The notes beneath the pieces were generated by a model. It was not told the DNA's origin. It saw nothing but the letters and a program-made list of their open reading frames with translations, and made no database searches. Shown here piece by piece: positions 1 to 3,804 of a stretch of 23,046 bases of DNA. How positions within the stretch are numbered: the stretch's first letter is position 1; every line of letters starts with the position of its first letter. The stretch spans positions 1 through 23,046 of IMG/VR virus record IMGVR_UViG_3300023087_000116. The stretch is one strand, 5' to 3'. Source of the stretch: a virus. The translations under genes were made by a program, and so were the position numbers.

Positions 1-186
1 TCTAGGTGACTCTCACAGTGTGTGCACAACGCATAAAAAATTATTTTATAATGTTAAAATGTGGGCAGTTATACAGTATATGTATTAGTTTCCCACGGGA
101 CAGATAAAAAATAAAGTTAAATATTGCCTATATATTATCATTTGGGATAACATACAGGCTTTATTTAGTTAATCAGCCAAGGGCAT
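1..186. other. non-coding A/T-rich stretch at left edge
   Basis: I see no credible gene here. The longest minus-strand reading frame with an ATG is about 22 codons (start near 152) and has no supporting context. There is no copy of the 13-base leftward promoter element and no clear RNA gene. It lies downstream of the strong leftward terminator at 187-221, so it may separate this block from the next one to the left. Confidence 0.5.
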
Positions 187-221
187 AAAAAAGTCCCATA
201 CCTCCGAAGAGGCATGGACTT
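187..221 (-). terminator. strong intrinsic terminator with UUCG tetraloop
   Basis: On the minus strand a 13-bp stem with one bulged base is closed by a C(UUCG)G tetraloop and followed by six T residues. The only non-Watson-Crick pair (plus 200/213) is a U-G wobble on the minus RNA but an A-C mismatch on the plus strand, which supports leftward use. It ends the transcript of the gene at 226-528. Confidence 0.9.
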
Positions 222-225
222 AATG

Positions 226-528
226 TTATGCAAAGGCTTTAGCCATTTCAATGTCTTCCCAATGTTGAGACATTTCAGGTGAAGTATAGCGTTGGTATTG
301 CTCACTCCACTCCAAGGTAATTGTAGTTGGGTGGTCAAGACCATGGATGCGCTTAAAGAACAGAGGTTGAGTCTCTTCTTCATCAGCGTATCTTACTTGC
401 GCTTCAGGTGTATTCTCAAGGTATTCCTCAATATCTGTTGTTACTACAAAGATACCTTGGATAATACGCTTGCCTGTTTCTTCATCATACTTGTTAGTAA
501 TTCTGCGTTTTAGAAATTTTGCTTTCAT
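226..528 (-). CDS. small acidic hypothetical phage protein, 100 aa
   Basis: I do not recognise the family. The 100-aa product has a basic N-terminus (MKAKFLKRR) followed by an acidic, threonine- and glutamate-rich body, with no signal peptide, membrane span or cysteine cluster. It looks like a small soluble cytoplasmic protein of the host-takeover type often found in phage early regions. The start at 528 is the natural one: it follows an A/T-rich leader and lies 32 bases downstream of a 13-base promoter element. A strong terminator begins 4 bases after the stop, so this is a monocistronic unit. Function unknown. Confidence 0.85.
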   Translation of the reverse strand: MKAKFLKRRITNKYDEETGKRIIQGIFVVTTDIEEYLENTPEAQVRYADEEETQPLFFKRIHGLDHPTTITLEWSEQYQRYTSPEMSQHWEDIEMAKAFA

Positions 529-560
529 AATTTTAATCTTTAAAGGTTAATTACTTATCA

Positions 561-575
561 TCTATAGAAACTGTT
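561..575 (-). promoter_or_regulatory. leftward 13-mer element, copy 1
   Basis: On the minus strand this reads ACAGTTTCTATAG plus flanking bases, one of eight near-identical copies between 561 and 2448. It stands upstream of the gene at 226-528. A phage-specific promoter is inferred from its fixed position before genes and after terminator-like hairpins. Confidence 0.7.
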
Positions 576-579
576 TAAA

Positions 580-591
580 CCGCGTAAGCGG
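580..591 (-). repeat. short GC hairpin upstream of promoter copy 1
   Basis: Arms CCGC and GCGG enclose GTAA (TTAC on the minus strand). This loop matches that of the terminator hairpin at 614-629. It sits between that terminator and the next promoter element, so it may be a second stop or an insulator. Confidence 0.5.
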
Positions 592-601
592 GAATATGTT
601 A

Positions 602-629
602 TAAAGAAAGTAAGGCGCCGTAAGGCGCC
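602..629 (-). terminator. intrinsic terminator after the 36-aa gene
   Basis: On the minus strand the palindrome GGCGCC is repeated across a TTAC loop, giving a 6-bp all-GC stem, and is followed by the T-rich tail TTACTTTCTTTAT. On the plus strand it appears as a tandem copy of TAAGGCGCCG at 611-630. It lies 8 bases past the stop of the gene at 638-748. Confidence 0.75.
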
Positions 630-637
630 GTTATACA

Positions 638-748
638 TTAGTAAATGTCATAGATAGTTTCTCTACGCTCATACAGAAAGCATTCTACACGCTCTTCTAT
701 TGGCATACTATCTTCCGGGTAATAGAATTGTGTTAAGTCTTCATCCAT
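638..748 (-). CDS. very small acidic protein, 36 aa
   Basis: This short frame reads MDEDLTQFYYPEDSMPIEER and ends ETIYDIY. It is strongly acidic and tyrosine-rich, with no recognised domain. I accept it as a gene because it is placed like its neighbours: the ATG lies 23 bases downstream of a copy of the 13-base promoter element, and the stop is followed within ten bases by a GC-rich hairpin with a T-rich tail. A different frame of this stretch would lack that framing. Function unknown. Phage micro-proteins of this size and charge often act as inhibitors of host enzymes, but nothing in the sequence shows this. Confidence 0.65.
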   Translation of the reverse strand: MDEDLTQFYYPEDSMPIEERVECFLYERRETIYDIY

Positions 749-771
749 GGTAATATAATTTTGGTTATTGT

Positions 772-786
772 TCTATAGAAACTGTT
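772..786 (-). promoter_or_regulatory. leftward 13-mer element, copy 2
   Basis: The minus strand reads ACAGTTTCTATAG. It lies 23 bases upstream of the ATG of the 36-aa gene and downstream of the ncRNA terminator at 841-890. Confidence 0.7.
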
Positions 787-840
787 ACGCGTTATACTTT
801 ACAGACATACCCACGGTATACTGTTAAGAGACATGGTAAG

Positions 841-890
841 AAAAAACAAGTAGGGTAAGAGACATTGCATATGATATCTCTTACCTACTT
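841..890 (-). terminator. intrinsic terminator of the first putative ncRNA
   Basis: On the minus strand the arms are AAGTAGGTAAGAGA (877-890) and TCTCTTACCCTACTT (848-862). They form 14 pairs with one bulged base around a 14-nt loop, followed by G and then six T residues. This is a strong stem and a clear T-tract, oriented leftward. Confidence 0.85.
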
Positions 891-1045
891 GGAGCTCTTG
901 TTCTTGAGTAGGATGCTCACCCCTACTTTCATCACATAGTGATTAAGTATGCCTTACACAGTAGGTACCTACCTTGTGCCCTGGGTTAAGGCTCATCACA
1001 TAATCAAAAGTTTTTGATCCCAGGAAACGCGTTAGTAATTATAAT
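842..1045 (-). ncRNA. putative structured non-coding RNA 1 (~200 nt)
   Basis: This stretch has a copy of the leftward 13-mer element directly upstream (1046-1060) and a strong intrinsic terminator at its end (841-890), but no believable ORF: the best frames are 15 and 17 codons. Read on the minus strand it folds locally into several hairpins. CCTGGG/CCCAGG (1019-1024 with 980-985) encloses an ATCAAAA/TTTTGAT hairpin (1003-1018). Next comes CACA..GTAG/CTAC..TGTG built on a perfect 12-base palindrome at 961-972. Then come ATCAC/GTGAT with a 3-nt loop, GTAGG/CCTAC with a 9-nt loop, and the terminator stem. It is not a tRNA and I recognise no known RNA family. The promoter, folded body and terminator together make a small independent RNA gene the best reading. 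Confidence 0.6.
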
Positions 1046-1060
1046 ACTAAAGAAACTGTT
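1046..1060 (-). promoter_or_regulatory. leftward 13-mer element, copy 3, before ncRNA 1
   Basis: The minus strand reads ACAGTTTCTTTAG. No ATG-started gene follows within the usual 18-33 bases. Instead a hairpin-rich stretch with a terminator follows, so this copy argues that the element acts in transcription rather than as a translation signal. Confidence 0.7.
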
Positions 1061-1109
1061 TAATAAAAATGAGTAAGTACACAGAACACCGTACAAAATA
1101 TACTTACCC
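1061..1109 (-). terminator. intrinsic terminator of the second putative ncRNA
   Basis: On the minus strand GGGTAAGTA (1101-1109) pairs with TACTTACTC (1071-1079), nine pairs with one G-U, around a 21-nt loop. The tail ATTTTTATTA follows at once. The promoter element for the next unit starts directly after it. Confidence 0.7.
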
Positions 1110-1172
1110 GTTATTAAGATCCATTAAGGTATTCTATTTGCTAACTCCGAAAAATTAACTCTCTTAATAACT

Positions 1173-1201
1173 AAACAAAAGTAGAAGGTGATCAGCCTTC
1201 T
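1173..1201 (-). terminator. internal hairpin with T-rich tail inside ncRNA 2
   Basis: A 6-bp stem (1183-1188 with 1196-1201) with a 7-nt loop is followed on the minus strand by ACTTTTGTTT. It could be a partial terminator that yields a short form of the RNA, or simply a structural hairpin. Confidence 0.45.
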
Positions 1202-1264
1202 CCTTTCTATCTCACAAAATACCAAGCAGGGCAGCTGATACTAGTACTTTGTTTTGACTACAAG

Positions 1265-1279
1265 GCTATAGAAACTGTT
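1265..1279 (-). promoter_or_regulatory. leftward 13-mer element, copy 4, before ncRNA 2
   Basis: The minus strand reads ACAGTTTCTATAG. A CTTTAC/GTAAAG hairpin (1284-1298) lies just upstream, and a non-coding, hairpin-rich stretch lies downstream. Confidence 0.7.
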
Positions 1280-1321
1280 TAAACTTTACGTAGTAAAGGA
1301 ATACAATATGTTAAGCCCCTA

Positions 1322-1349
1322 TAAAGAAAAGAGGAAGCCTAAGCTTCCT
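1322..1349 (-). terminator. intrinsic terminator overlapping the 57-aa stop
   Basis: On the minus strand the 7-bp stem AGGAAGC/GCTTCCT has the loop TTAG, and the TAG stop codon of the 57-aa gene is read within that loop. The tail CTTTTCTTTA follows. The TTAG loop recurs in the hairpins at 1904-1925 and 2168-2196. Confidence 0.75.
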
Positions 1350-1512
1350 TCTTCTTACAGATGTTGAATACAACGTATTCTCCAGCAGTATGGATTTCAT
1401 ACTTACGTAAGATGCCAGTAGTAATCCACTGGTTAATCTTTGTCTGAACTTTAGTCAGACCTTCTGCATCATTGGCCATGACGCTTTCAATAAGGACCTT
1501 ATAGTTTTCCAT
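1339..1512 (-). CDS. small hypothetical protein, 57 aa
   Basis: The product begins MENYKVLIESVM and ends NICKKKEA. It has a mixed alpha/beta look: an amphipathic N-terminal helix, then KINQWITTGILRKYEI followed by the beta-like GEYVVFN, which faintly resembles a helix-turn-helix with a wing. That is only an impression. A promoter element lies 17 bases upstream of the ATG, the shortest spacing of the set, so the mRNA leader must be very short if the element is a promoter. The stop codon falls inside the terminator hairpin loop, so termination and the end of translation coincide. No recognised family. A small cytoplasmic takeover protein is plausible. Confidence 0.75.
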   Translation of the reverse strand: MENYKVLIESVMANDAEGLTKVQTKINQWITTGILRKYEIHTAGEYVVFNICKKKEA

Positions 1513-1529
1513 GGTAAAAAATTTAGATC

Positions 1530-1544
1530 TCTAAAGAAACTGTA
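1530..1544 (-). promoter_or_regulatory. leftward 13-mer element, copy 5
   Basis: The minus strand reads ACAGTTTCTTTAG. It stands 17 bases before the ATG of the 57-aa gene and directly after the hairpin at 1549-1576 that closes the preceding unit. Confidence 0.7.
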
Positions 1545-1548
1545 AGAG

Positions 1549-1576
1549 TAAGGGCTCAACATAAGCTGAGCCCCTA
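1549..1576 (-). terminator. hairpin after the 79-aa gene
   Basis: On the minus strand the stem around GGGCTCA/TGAGCCC extends to 10 pairs, with one U-G that would be A-C on the other strand, and an 8-nt loop. The tail CTCTTAC is only moderately T-rich, so termination may be partial. Confidence 0.6.
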
Positions 1577-1579
1577 ACA

Positions 1580-1819
1580 TTAGAATGGTAAGTCATCCCA
1601 ACGAATTGGATCTGGGTTACTATGATAGTTAGCGCTAAAGAACCAACGCTTATAGTCATGCAACCATGGGAATGCTAGTTGCTTAGTCTCAACAACGCTG
1701 AAACTTTCTACACTACCACCAGGAGCATCATAGTCAGCTTCAAAGTCTATCATCTTTACAAGACCATCAGTATCTACATAAGTATACCAATCCAATCCTT
1801 TCAATTCAATAAGTGTCAT
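1580..1819 (-). CDS. hypothetical protein, 79 aa, aromatic and acidic
   Basis: The 79-aa product is rich in aspartate and tryptophan, with segments GLDWYTYVDTDGLVKMIDFE and a tail ending IRWDDLPF. There is no signal peptide, membrane helix or cysteine motif. The repeated aromatic-acidic pattern suggests a compact beta-rich soluble protein, but I know no matching family. The ATG lies 25 bases downstream of a 13-mer promoter element, and a hairpin follows the stop within a few bases, so this is a single-gene transcription unit. Its leader shares a second 12-base element (minus strand ATACTAATCAAA) with the two genes upstream in the transcription direction. Confidence 0.8.
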   Translation of the reverse strand: MTLIELKGLDWYTYVDTDGLVKMIDFEADYDAPGGSVESFSVVETKQLAFPWLHDYKRWFFSANYHSNPDPIRWDDLPF

Positions 1820-1829
1820 AATAAAACGT

Positions 1830-1841
1830 TTTGATTAGTAT
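1830..1841 (-). promoter_or_regulatory. second leader element ATACTAATCAAA, copy 1
   Basis: An exact 12-base match on the minus strand is shared by three neighbouring leaders (also 2138-2149 and 2419-2430), between the 13-mer element and the ATG. It may be part of the promoter, a leader RNA signal, or a trace of unit duplication. Confidence 0.5.
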
Positions 1842-1844
1842 ATA

Positions 1845-1859
1845 TCTAAAGAAACTGTA
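1845..1859 (-). promoter_or_regulatory. leftward 13-mer element, copy 6
   Basis: The minus strand reads ACAGTTTCTTTAG, 25 bases upstream of the ATG of the 79-aa gene. Confidence 0.7.
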
Positions 1860-1903
1860 CACACTCTGCTTTGTAGACCTTTACATAAACCAGGTGTTTT
1901 AAG

Positions 1904-1925
1904 TAAGAGAGCCTAAGCCCCCTTA
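1904..1925 (-). terminator. hairpin with TTAG loop after the 65-aa gene
   Basis: Nine pairs on the minus strand with a TTAG loop, two of them U-G wobbles that are A-C mismatches on the plus strand. This fixes the RNA strand as leftward. The tail is not T-rich, so it may be a weak terminator or an mRNA 3'-end stabiliser. Confidence 0.55.
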
Positions 1926-1927
1926 TC

Positions 1928-2125
1928 TTATCTATTCTCATACCAGTAACCATGTAGCATAGCAGCAGATACATGAGCAAACATAGCAAACCAAAACTTG
2001 GCGTCTATGCCCCAAGAGAAGTAGTTAGCCTCAGCACCAAAGGTTAACCCTATTAGGTACAATGAGATGAACGCAATTACTACAAAGACAAAGTGTCTAA
2101 CAATAGTTCTAATAATCTTTTCCAT
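1928..2125 (-). CDS. small membrane protein, 65 aa, about two helices
   Basis: The 65-aa product has a short positive N-terminus (MEKIIRTIVRH), a strong hydrophobic segment at about residues 12-30 (FVFVVIAFISLYLIGLTFG), and a second, less hydrophobic aromatic-rich stretch at about 41-58. This suggests two inner-membrane spans with both ends inside. No family is recognised. Phage membrane proteins of this size include superinfection-exclusion factors and holin-like proteins, but there is no lysis gene beside it, so the role is open. The ATG is 27 bases downstream of a 13-mer element, and a TTAG-loop hairpin follows the stop, making a monocistronic unit. Confidence 0.8.
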   Translation of the reverse strand: MEKIIRTIVRHFVFVVIAFISLYLIGLTFGAEANYFSWGIDAKFWFAMFAHVSAAMLHGYWYENR

Positions 2126-2137
2126 AAAGCTTTATAA

Positions 2138-2149
2138 TTTGATTAGTAT
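2138..2149 (-). promoter_or_regulatory. second leader element ATACTAATCAAA, copy 2
   Basis: Exact copy of the 12-base leader element, between the 13-mer at 2153-2167 and the ATG of the 65-aa gene. Confidence 0.5.
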
Positions 2150-2152
2150 ATC

Positions 2153-2167
2153 ACTAGAGAAACTGTT
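2153..2167 (-). promoter_or_regulatory. leftward 13-mer element, copy 7
   Basis: The minus strand reads ACAGTTTCTCTAG. This is the only copy with C at the variable tenth position of the 13-mer. Confidence 0.7.
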
Positions 2168-2196
2168 AAAGAATAAGGGAGAGCCTAAGCCCTCCC
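2168..2196 (-). terminator. intrinsic terminator with TTAG loop after the 68-aa gene
   Basis: An 8-bp GC-rich stem (2177-2184 with 2189-2196) with a TTAG loop is followed on the minus strand by TTATTCTTTAA. One U-G pair is compatible only with leftward transcription. Confidence 0.75.
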
Positions 2197-2201
2197 CTTC
2201 A

Positions 2202-2408
2202 TTACATTTGCTTCAACATGAATAGCAGATGTTCCTTCCTTTCAACTAAGGTGAAAACCTTACGTTCAGTGAAGTCACTCCAGATATCATCTTTCTCTTG
2301 CTGGAGCACAGCTTGCAGCTCTCTCTCTGTCTGTGCAACTCTAGCTTTGATAGCTTCTTTCACTTCCCACATCTGGTCGTGAGTGTCATAGTTTAATTCC
2401 TTTGTCAT
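2202..2408 (-). CDS. small coiled-coil hypothetical protein, 68 aa
   Basis: The 68-aa product is almost entirely helical by composition. Charged heptad-like stretches run from about residue 15 to 45 (VKEAIKARVAQTERELQAVL, then QQEKDDIW) and continue into a basic, leucine-rich tail ending FMLKQM. It probably dimerises or binds a host protein as a coiled coil. There is no recognisable DNA-binding or catalytic motif. The ATG is 25 bases downstream of a 13-mer element, with the 12-base leader element between them, and a good intrinsic terminator follows the stop. This is the first unit of the small-gene array in the direction of transcription. Confidence 0.8.
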   Translation of the reverse strand: MTKELNYDTHDQMWEVKEAIKARVAQTERELQAVLQQEKDDIWSDFTERKVFTLVERKEHLLFMLKQM

Positions 2409-2418
2409 AACAAAAATT

Positions 2419-2430
2419 TTTGATTAGTAT
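2419..2430 (-). promoter_or_regulatory. second leader element ATACTAATCAAA, copy 3
   Basis: Exact copy of the 12-base leader element in front of the 68-aa gene. Confidence 0.5.
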
Positions 2431-2433
2431 TTT

Positions 2434-2448
2434 TCTAAAGAAACTGTT
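2434..2448 (-). promoter_or_regulatory. leftward 13-mer element, copy 8
   Basis: The minus strand reads ACAGTTTCTTTAG. This is the rightmost copy. The overlapping-gene operon further right (2581-4335) has none, so the array of independent units begins here. Confidence 0.7.
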
Positions 2449-2455
2449 AGACTAT

Positions 2456-2480
2456 GGGGGGTCCCCCTAACTTTTTTTTT
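2456..2480 (+). terminator. G/C-run hairpin with nine T, facing right
   Basis: GGGGGG-T-CCCCC folds into a short GC stem, and on the plus strand TAAC and then nine T residues follow. This looks like a rightward terminator although no rightward gene lies to its left; it could block antisense transcription into the operon. On the minus strand the run would precede the stem, so it is not a normal leftward terminator. The homopolymers are also places where read errors are likely. Confidence 0.4.
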
Positions 2481-2580
2481 GCCGGGGCTTTGTTTCTAGG
2501 GACTCTGCCTCCATGCAAAACACATTAAATTTTGGTATGAGGAGGGGAATGATTATAAAATTGCTGTGTACCGGGGAGTT

Positions 2581-2670
2581 TTAGTTTAGGTACTCCATAA
2601 TTTTATCCATGATATAGGGTATAAGCTTTACGCATATTACTCCCAGTACTATTACTAGTAGGATTTTCAT
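2581..2670 (-). CDS. 29-aa single-span membrane micro-protein
   Basis: The frame encodes a 29-residue peptide beginning MKILLVIVLGVICVKLIPYI and ending MEYLN: one hydrophobic helix at about residues 3-20 with a short polar tail. Such a short frame would not count alone. Here its ATG overlaps the TGA of the 107-aa gene as ATGA, the same coupling seen elsewhere in this operon, which supports translation by re-initiation. It is the last gene of the leftward operon; the next 130 bases contain only short frames. Likely an inner-membrane peptide; function unknown. Confidence 0.6.
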   Translation of the reverse strand: MKILLVIVLGVICVKLIPYIMDKIMEYLN

Positions 2671-2990
2671 TTGGTGTATCTGTTAAGTTGTTCAGATATT
2701 CTAACTTTTACTACAGGATCTTCAACATGTTCATATGCTTCTTGTAATAGGTCTTTGATATCTTCAATGCCTTTACGTTTGGAGTGCATACGGTTAGCAG
2801 TTTCTACTTGGAAGAGGTGGTATGCAACTTCATCTGTAGATTTAAGTTTGTTATAGTATTTATCTAGGCGTACGTCTAGTTTACGTTTACGTTCTAGGTT
2901 GCTTACTGTAGGTATAGCTTTATGTAGTTCGTCAATACGTCCTTTGAGATATTGAATTTCTAGGAGTTTATGGATTTCGTGTTCTGTCAT
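2667..2990 (-). CDS. helical, charged hypothetical protein, 107 aa
   Basis: The product is rich in Lys, Glu, Arg and Leu and appears to be a helical bundle or coiled coil throughout, for example LKGRIDELHKAI near residues 15-26 and IKDLLQEAYEHVEDPVVKVR further on. No membrane span, cysteine pair or catalytic motif is visible. The start at 2990 is one base after the TAA of the upstream gene, and its TGA overlaps the next ATG by four bases, so it is embedded in a translationally coupled operon. No family recognised. A regulator or host-protein binder is possible. Confidence 0.8.
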   Translation of the reverse strand: MTEHEIHKLLEIQYLKGRIDELHKAIPTVSNLERKRKLDVRLDKYYNKLKSTDEVAYHLFQVETANRMHSKRKGIEDIKDLLQEAYEHVEDPVVKVRISEQLNRYTK

Positions 2991-2991
2991 G

Positions 2992-3159
2992 TTAATAGTT
3001 TTTAGGAATTAAGTTTAAAGATATGAACCATCTGCCCCATCCGATTTCTAAGGAGTAGAAACCATTTAGATCTAGAGTATATCCTATAAGTATAGTGGGA
3101 AGTATGGAGAAGTGTCCCCAGGTTTTAAGAGTTGTTATCTCTAGAATCCAGTTTTTCAT
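2992..3159 (-). CDS. small hydrophobic, probably membrane-bound protein, 55 aa
   Basis: I start this gene at the internal ATG at 3159 (MKNWILEITTLKTWGHFSIL) rather than the upstream ATG at 3186, because the later start limits overlap with the preceding 53-aa gene to 35 bases. The middle (about residues 15-33) is hydrophobic and the remainder is rich in Trp, Phe and Tyr, consistent with a membrane-associated peptide. Its TAA is one base before the next ATG. Such a short hydrophobic frame could be a shadow of the 53-aa gene for its first third, but it runs well past the end of that gene. Function unknown. Confidence 0.6.
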   Translation of the reverse strand: MKNWILEITTLKTWGHFSILPTILIGYTLDLNGFYSLEIGWGRWFISLNLIPKNY

Positions 3160-3286
3160 CTTGTAAACGTTTAATTTCTTTAGCATGATACATCATGCGT
3201 TTCATGTCAGTGTTAATACTATAACGGGCTTCTTGCCATTGTCTCATATGCCACTTAAGATCATTACTCTGTTCTTTTGCTTTCAT
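3125..3286 (-). CDS. basic helical micro-protein, 53 aa
   Basis: The product begins MKAKEQSNDLKWHMRQWQEA, contains KRMMYHAKEIKRLQDEK, and ends RDNNS. It is highly charged and predicted helical, with no recognised domain. It overlaps the 3' end of the thioesterase gene by 23 bases and the next gene by 35 bases. Gene overlaps of this size are a habit of this operon, so I consider the frame real. A small basic helix could bind nucleic acid or a host protein; nothing shows which. Confidence 0.65.
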   Translation of the reverse strand: MKAKEQSNDLKWHMRQWQEARYSINTDMKRMMYHAKEIKRLQDEKLDSRDNNS

Positions 3287-3665
3287 TGTATTTTGCTTTT
3301 ACTCTATCTGAGATGGGTATGCTATCACCATTCTCATCAATTCTTACAAATCTTATATTAGTTGATAGGATAACAGACTGCTGACCAGAGTATACGTTGT
3401 GTGCTCTAGCTTCAAGATAGAAAGTAATAGAGGTGTTACCAATGTGTACTACTTTACCATAGATCTTGATCAGCTGACCTTCTTTGGCTGGCTTTTTAAA
3501 TAGGCATTTATCAATCATTACAGTCACCATACGTGGAGTGTCACAGACCTCCATGGCATACGCTGCCCCCGCTGCATCCAGCCAGGCTAAAAGTTTGCCC
3601 CCGAAGAGATTGGCATGAAAACCTAGATCACTTTTTTTAACGGGATGTGTGGTGATTAAGTTCAT
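3264..3665 (-). CDS. acyl-CoA thioesterase, hotdog fold (YciA/BFIT-like)
   Basis: At 133 aa this has the length of a single hotdog domain. Visible features match the YciA / acyl-CoA hydrolase family (4HBT fold). The segment NLFGGKLLAWLDAAGAAYA (residues 19-37) is the central helix with the expected aspartate (D30). MVTVMIDKCLFKKPAKEGQL resembles the family's VT...F..P...G strand pair, and KIYGKVVHIGNTSITFYLEA is the characteristic G-N/T-S strand region. Family members hydrolyse acyl-CoA thioesters to fatty acid and CoA in the cytoplasm, so this is a metabolic gene carried by the phage, perhaps altering host lipid or CoA pools during infection. Its start overlaps the upstream 55-aa gene by 29 bases and its end overlaps the 53-aa gene. 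The substrate cannot be inferred. Confidence 0.87.
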   Translation of the reverse strand: MNLITTHPVKKSDLGFHANLFGGKLLAWLDAAGAAYAMEVCDTPRMVTVMIDKCLFKKPAKEGQLIKIYGKVVHIGNTSITFYLEARAHNVYSGQQSVILSTNIRFVRIDENGDSIPISDRVKAKYNESKRTE

Positions 3666-3804
3666 TGATTTGTGTATTGATCTCTTCTAGATGTTGTTTT
3701 ATCTCCAGGGCCTCTTTAAGAGCTTCTAAACCACTGGATCTTTGAATATCATACAGTCTATGCTGCAGCCATTCACGTTCTTGTTGTAGTTTGTCTAGAG
3801 TCAT
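3637..3804 (-). CDS. small coiled-coil protein, 55 aa
   Basis: The product begins MTLDKLQQEREWLQHRLYDI and continues as one long amphipathic helix (ALKEALEIKQHLEEINTQIN) to a short His-rich end. Its ATG overlaps the stop of the secreted-protein gene as ATGA, and its 3' end overlaps the thioesterase start by 29 bases, so it is translated as part of the chain. A coiled-coil dimer is very likely. It might be a partner of the thioesterase, which it directly precedes, but this is only positional. Confidence 0.75.
   Translation of the reverse strand: MTLDKLQQEREWLQHRLYDIQRSSGLEALKEALEIKQHLEEINTQINELNHHTSR

Larger units (their letters stand above)
1061..1264 (-). ncRNA. putative structured non-coding RNA 2 (~200 nt)
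   Basis: Like the neighbouring unit, this stretch follows a copy of the 13-mer element (1265-1279), has no meaningful ORF (the longest ATG frame I find is about six codons), and ends in a terminator (1061-1109). On the minus strand a first hairpin, AGAAGG/CCTTCT with a 7-nt loop (1183-1201), is followed by ACTTTTGTTT and could itself be an early terminator giving a product of about 85 nt. A second stem is a perfect 10-bp pairing of GTTATTAAGA (1162-1171) with TCTTAATAAC (1110-1119) across 42 nt. A longer-range pairing ATCAGC/GCTGAT may also form in the 5' half. Length, promoter and terminator match ncRNA 1, but the sequence is different. Family unknown. Confidence 0.55.

Noticed and set aside
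165-383. 72-aa minus-strand frame
   Set aside because: It runs across the strong terminator and in another frame of the 100-aa gene; composition is not protein-like and the 100-aa frame has the promoter context.
943-996. 17-codon minus-strand frame inside the first ncRNA unit (starts MSLNPGHK), and a 15-codon frame starting MKVGVSILLK
   Set aside because: Both are very short, start far from the promoter element compared with other units, and run through hairpin arms. They may be chance frames, though a leader peptide is not excluded.
842-1264. tRNA genes in the non-coding units
   Set aside because: No cloverleaf with a T-loop GTTCRA-type sequence or an acceptor stem of seven pairs could be found on either strand.
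561-2448. CRISPR array, considered because of regularly spaced repeats
   Set aside because: The repeats are 13 bases, 210-315 bases apart, and the intervals contain genes and hairpins, not uniform spacers of about 30-40 bases.
2409-2580. Further small genes between the 68-aa gene and the 29-aa membrane peptide
   Set aside because: Only frames of about 9-15 codons with no coupling to neighbours; the stretch is dominated by the promoter element and G/C and T runs.
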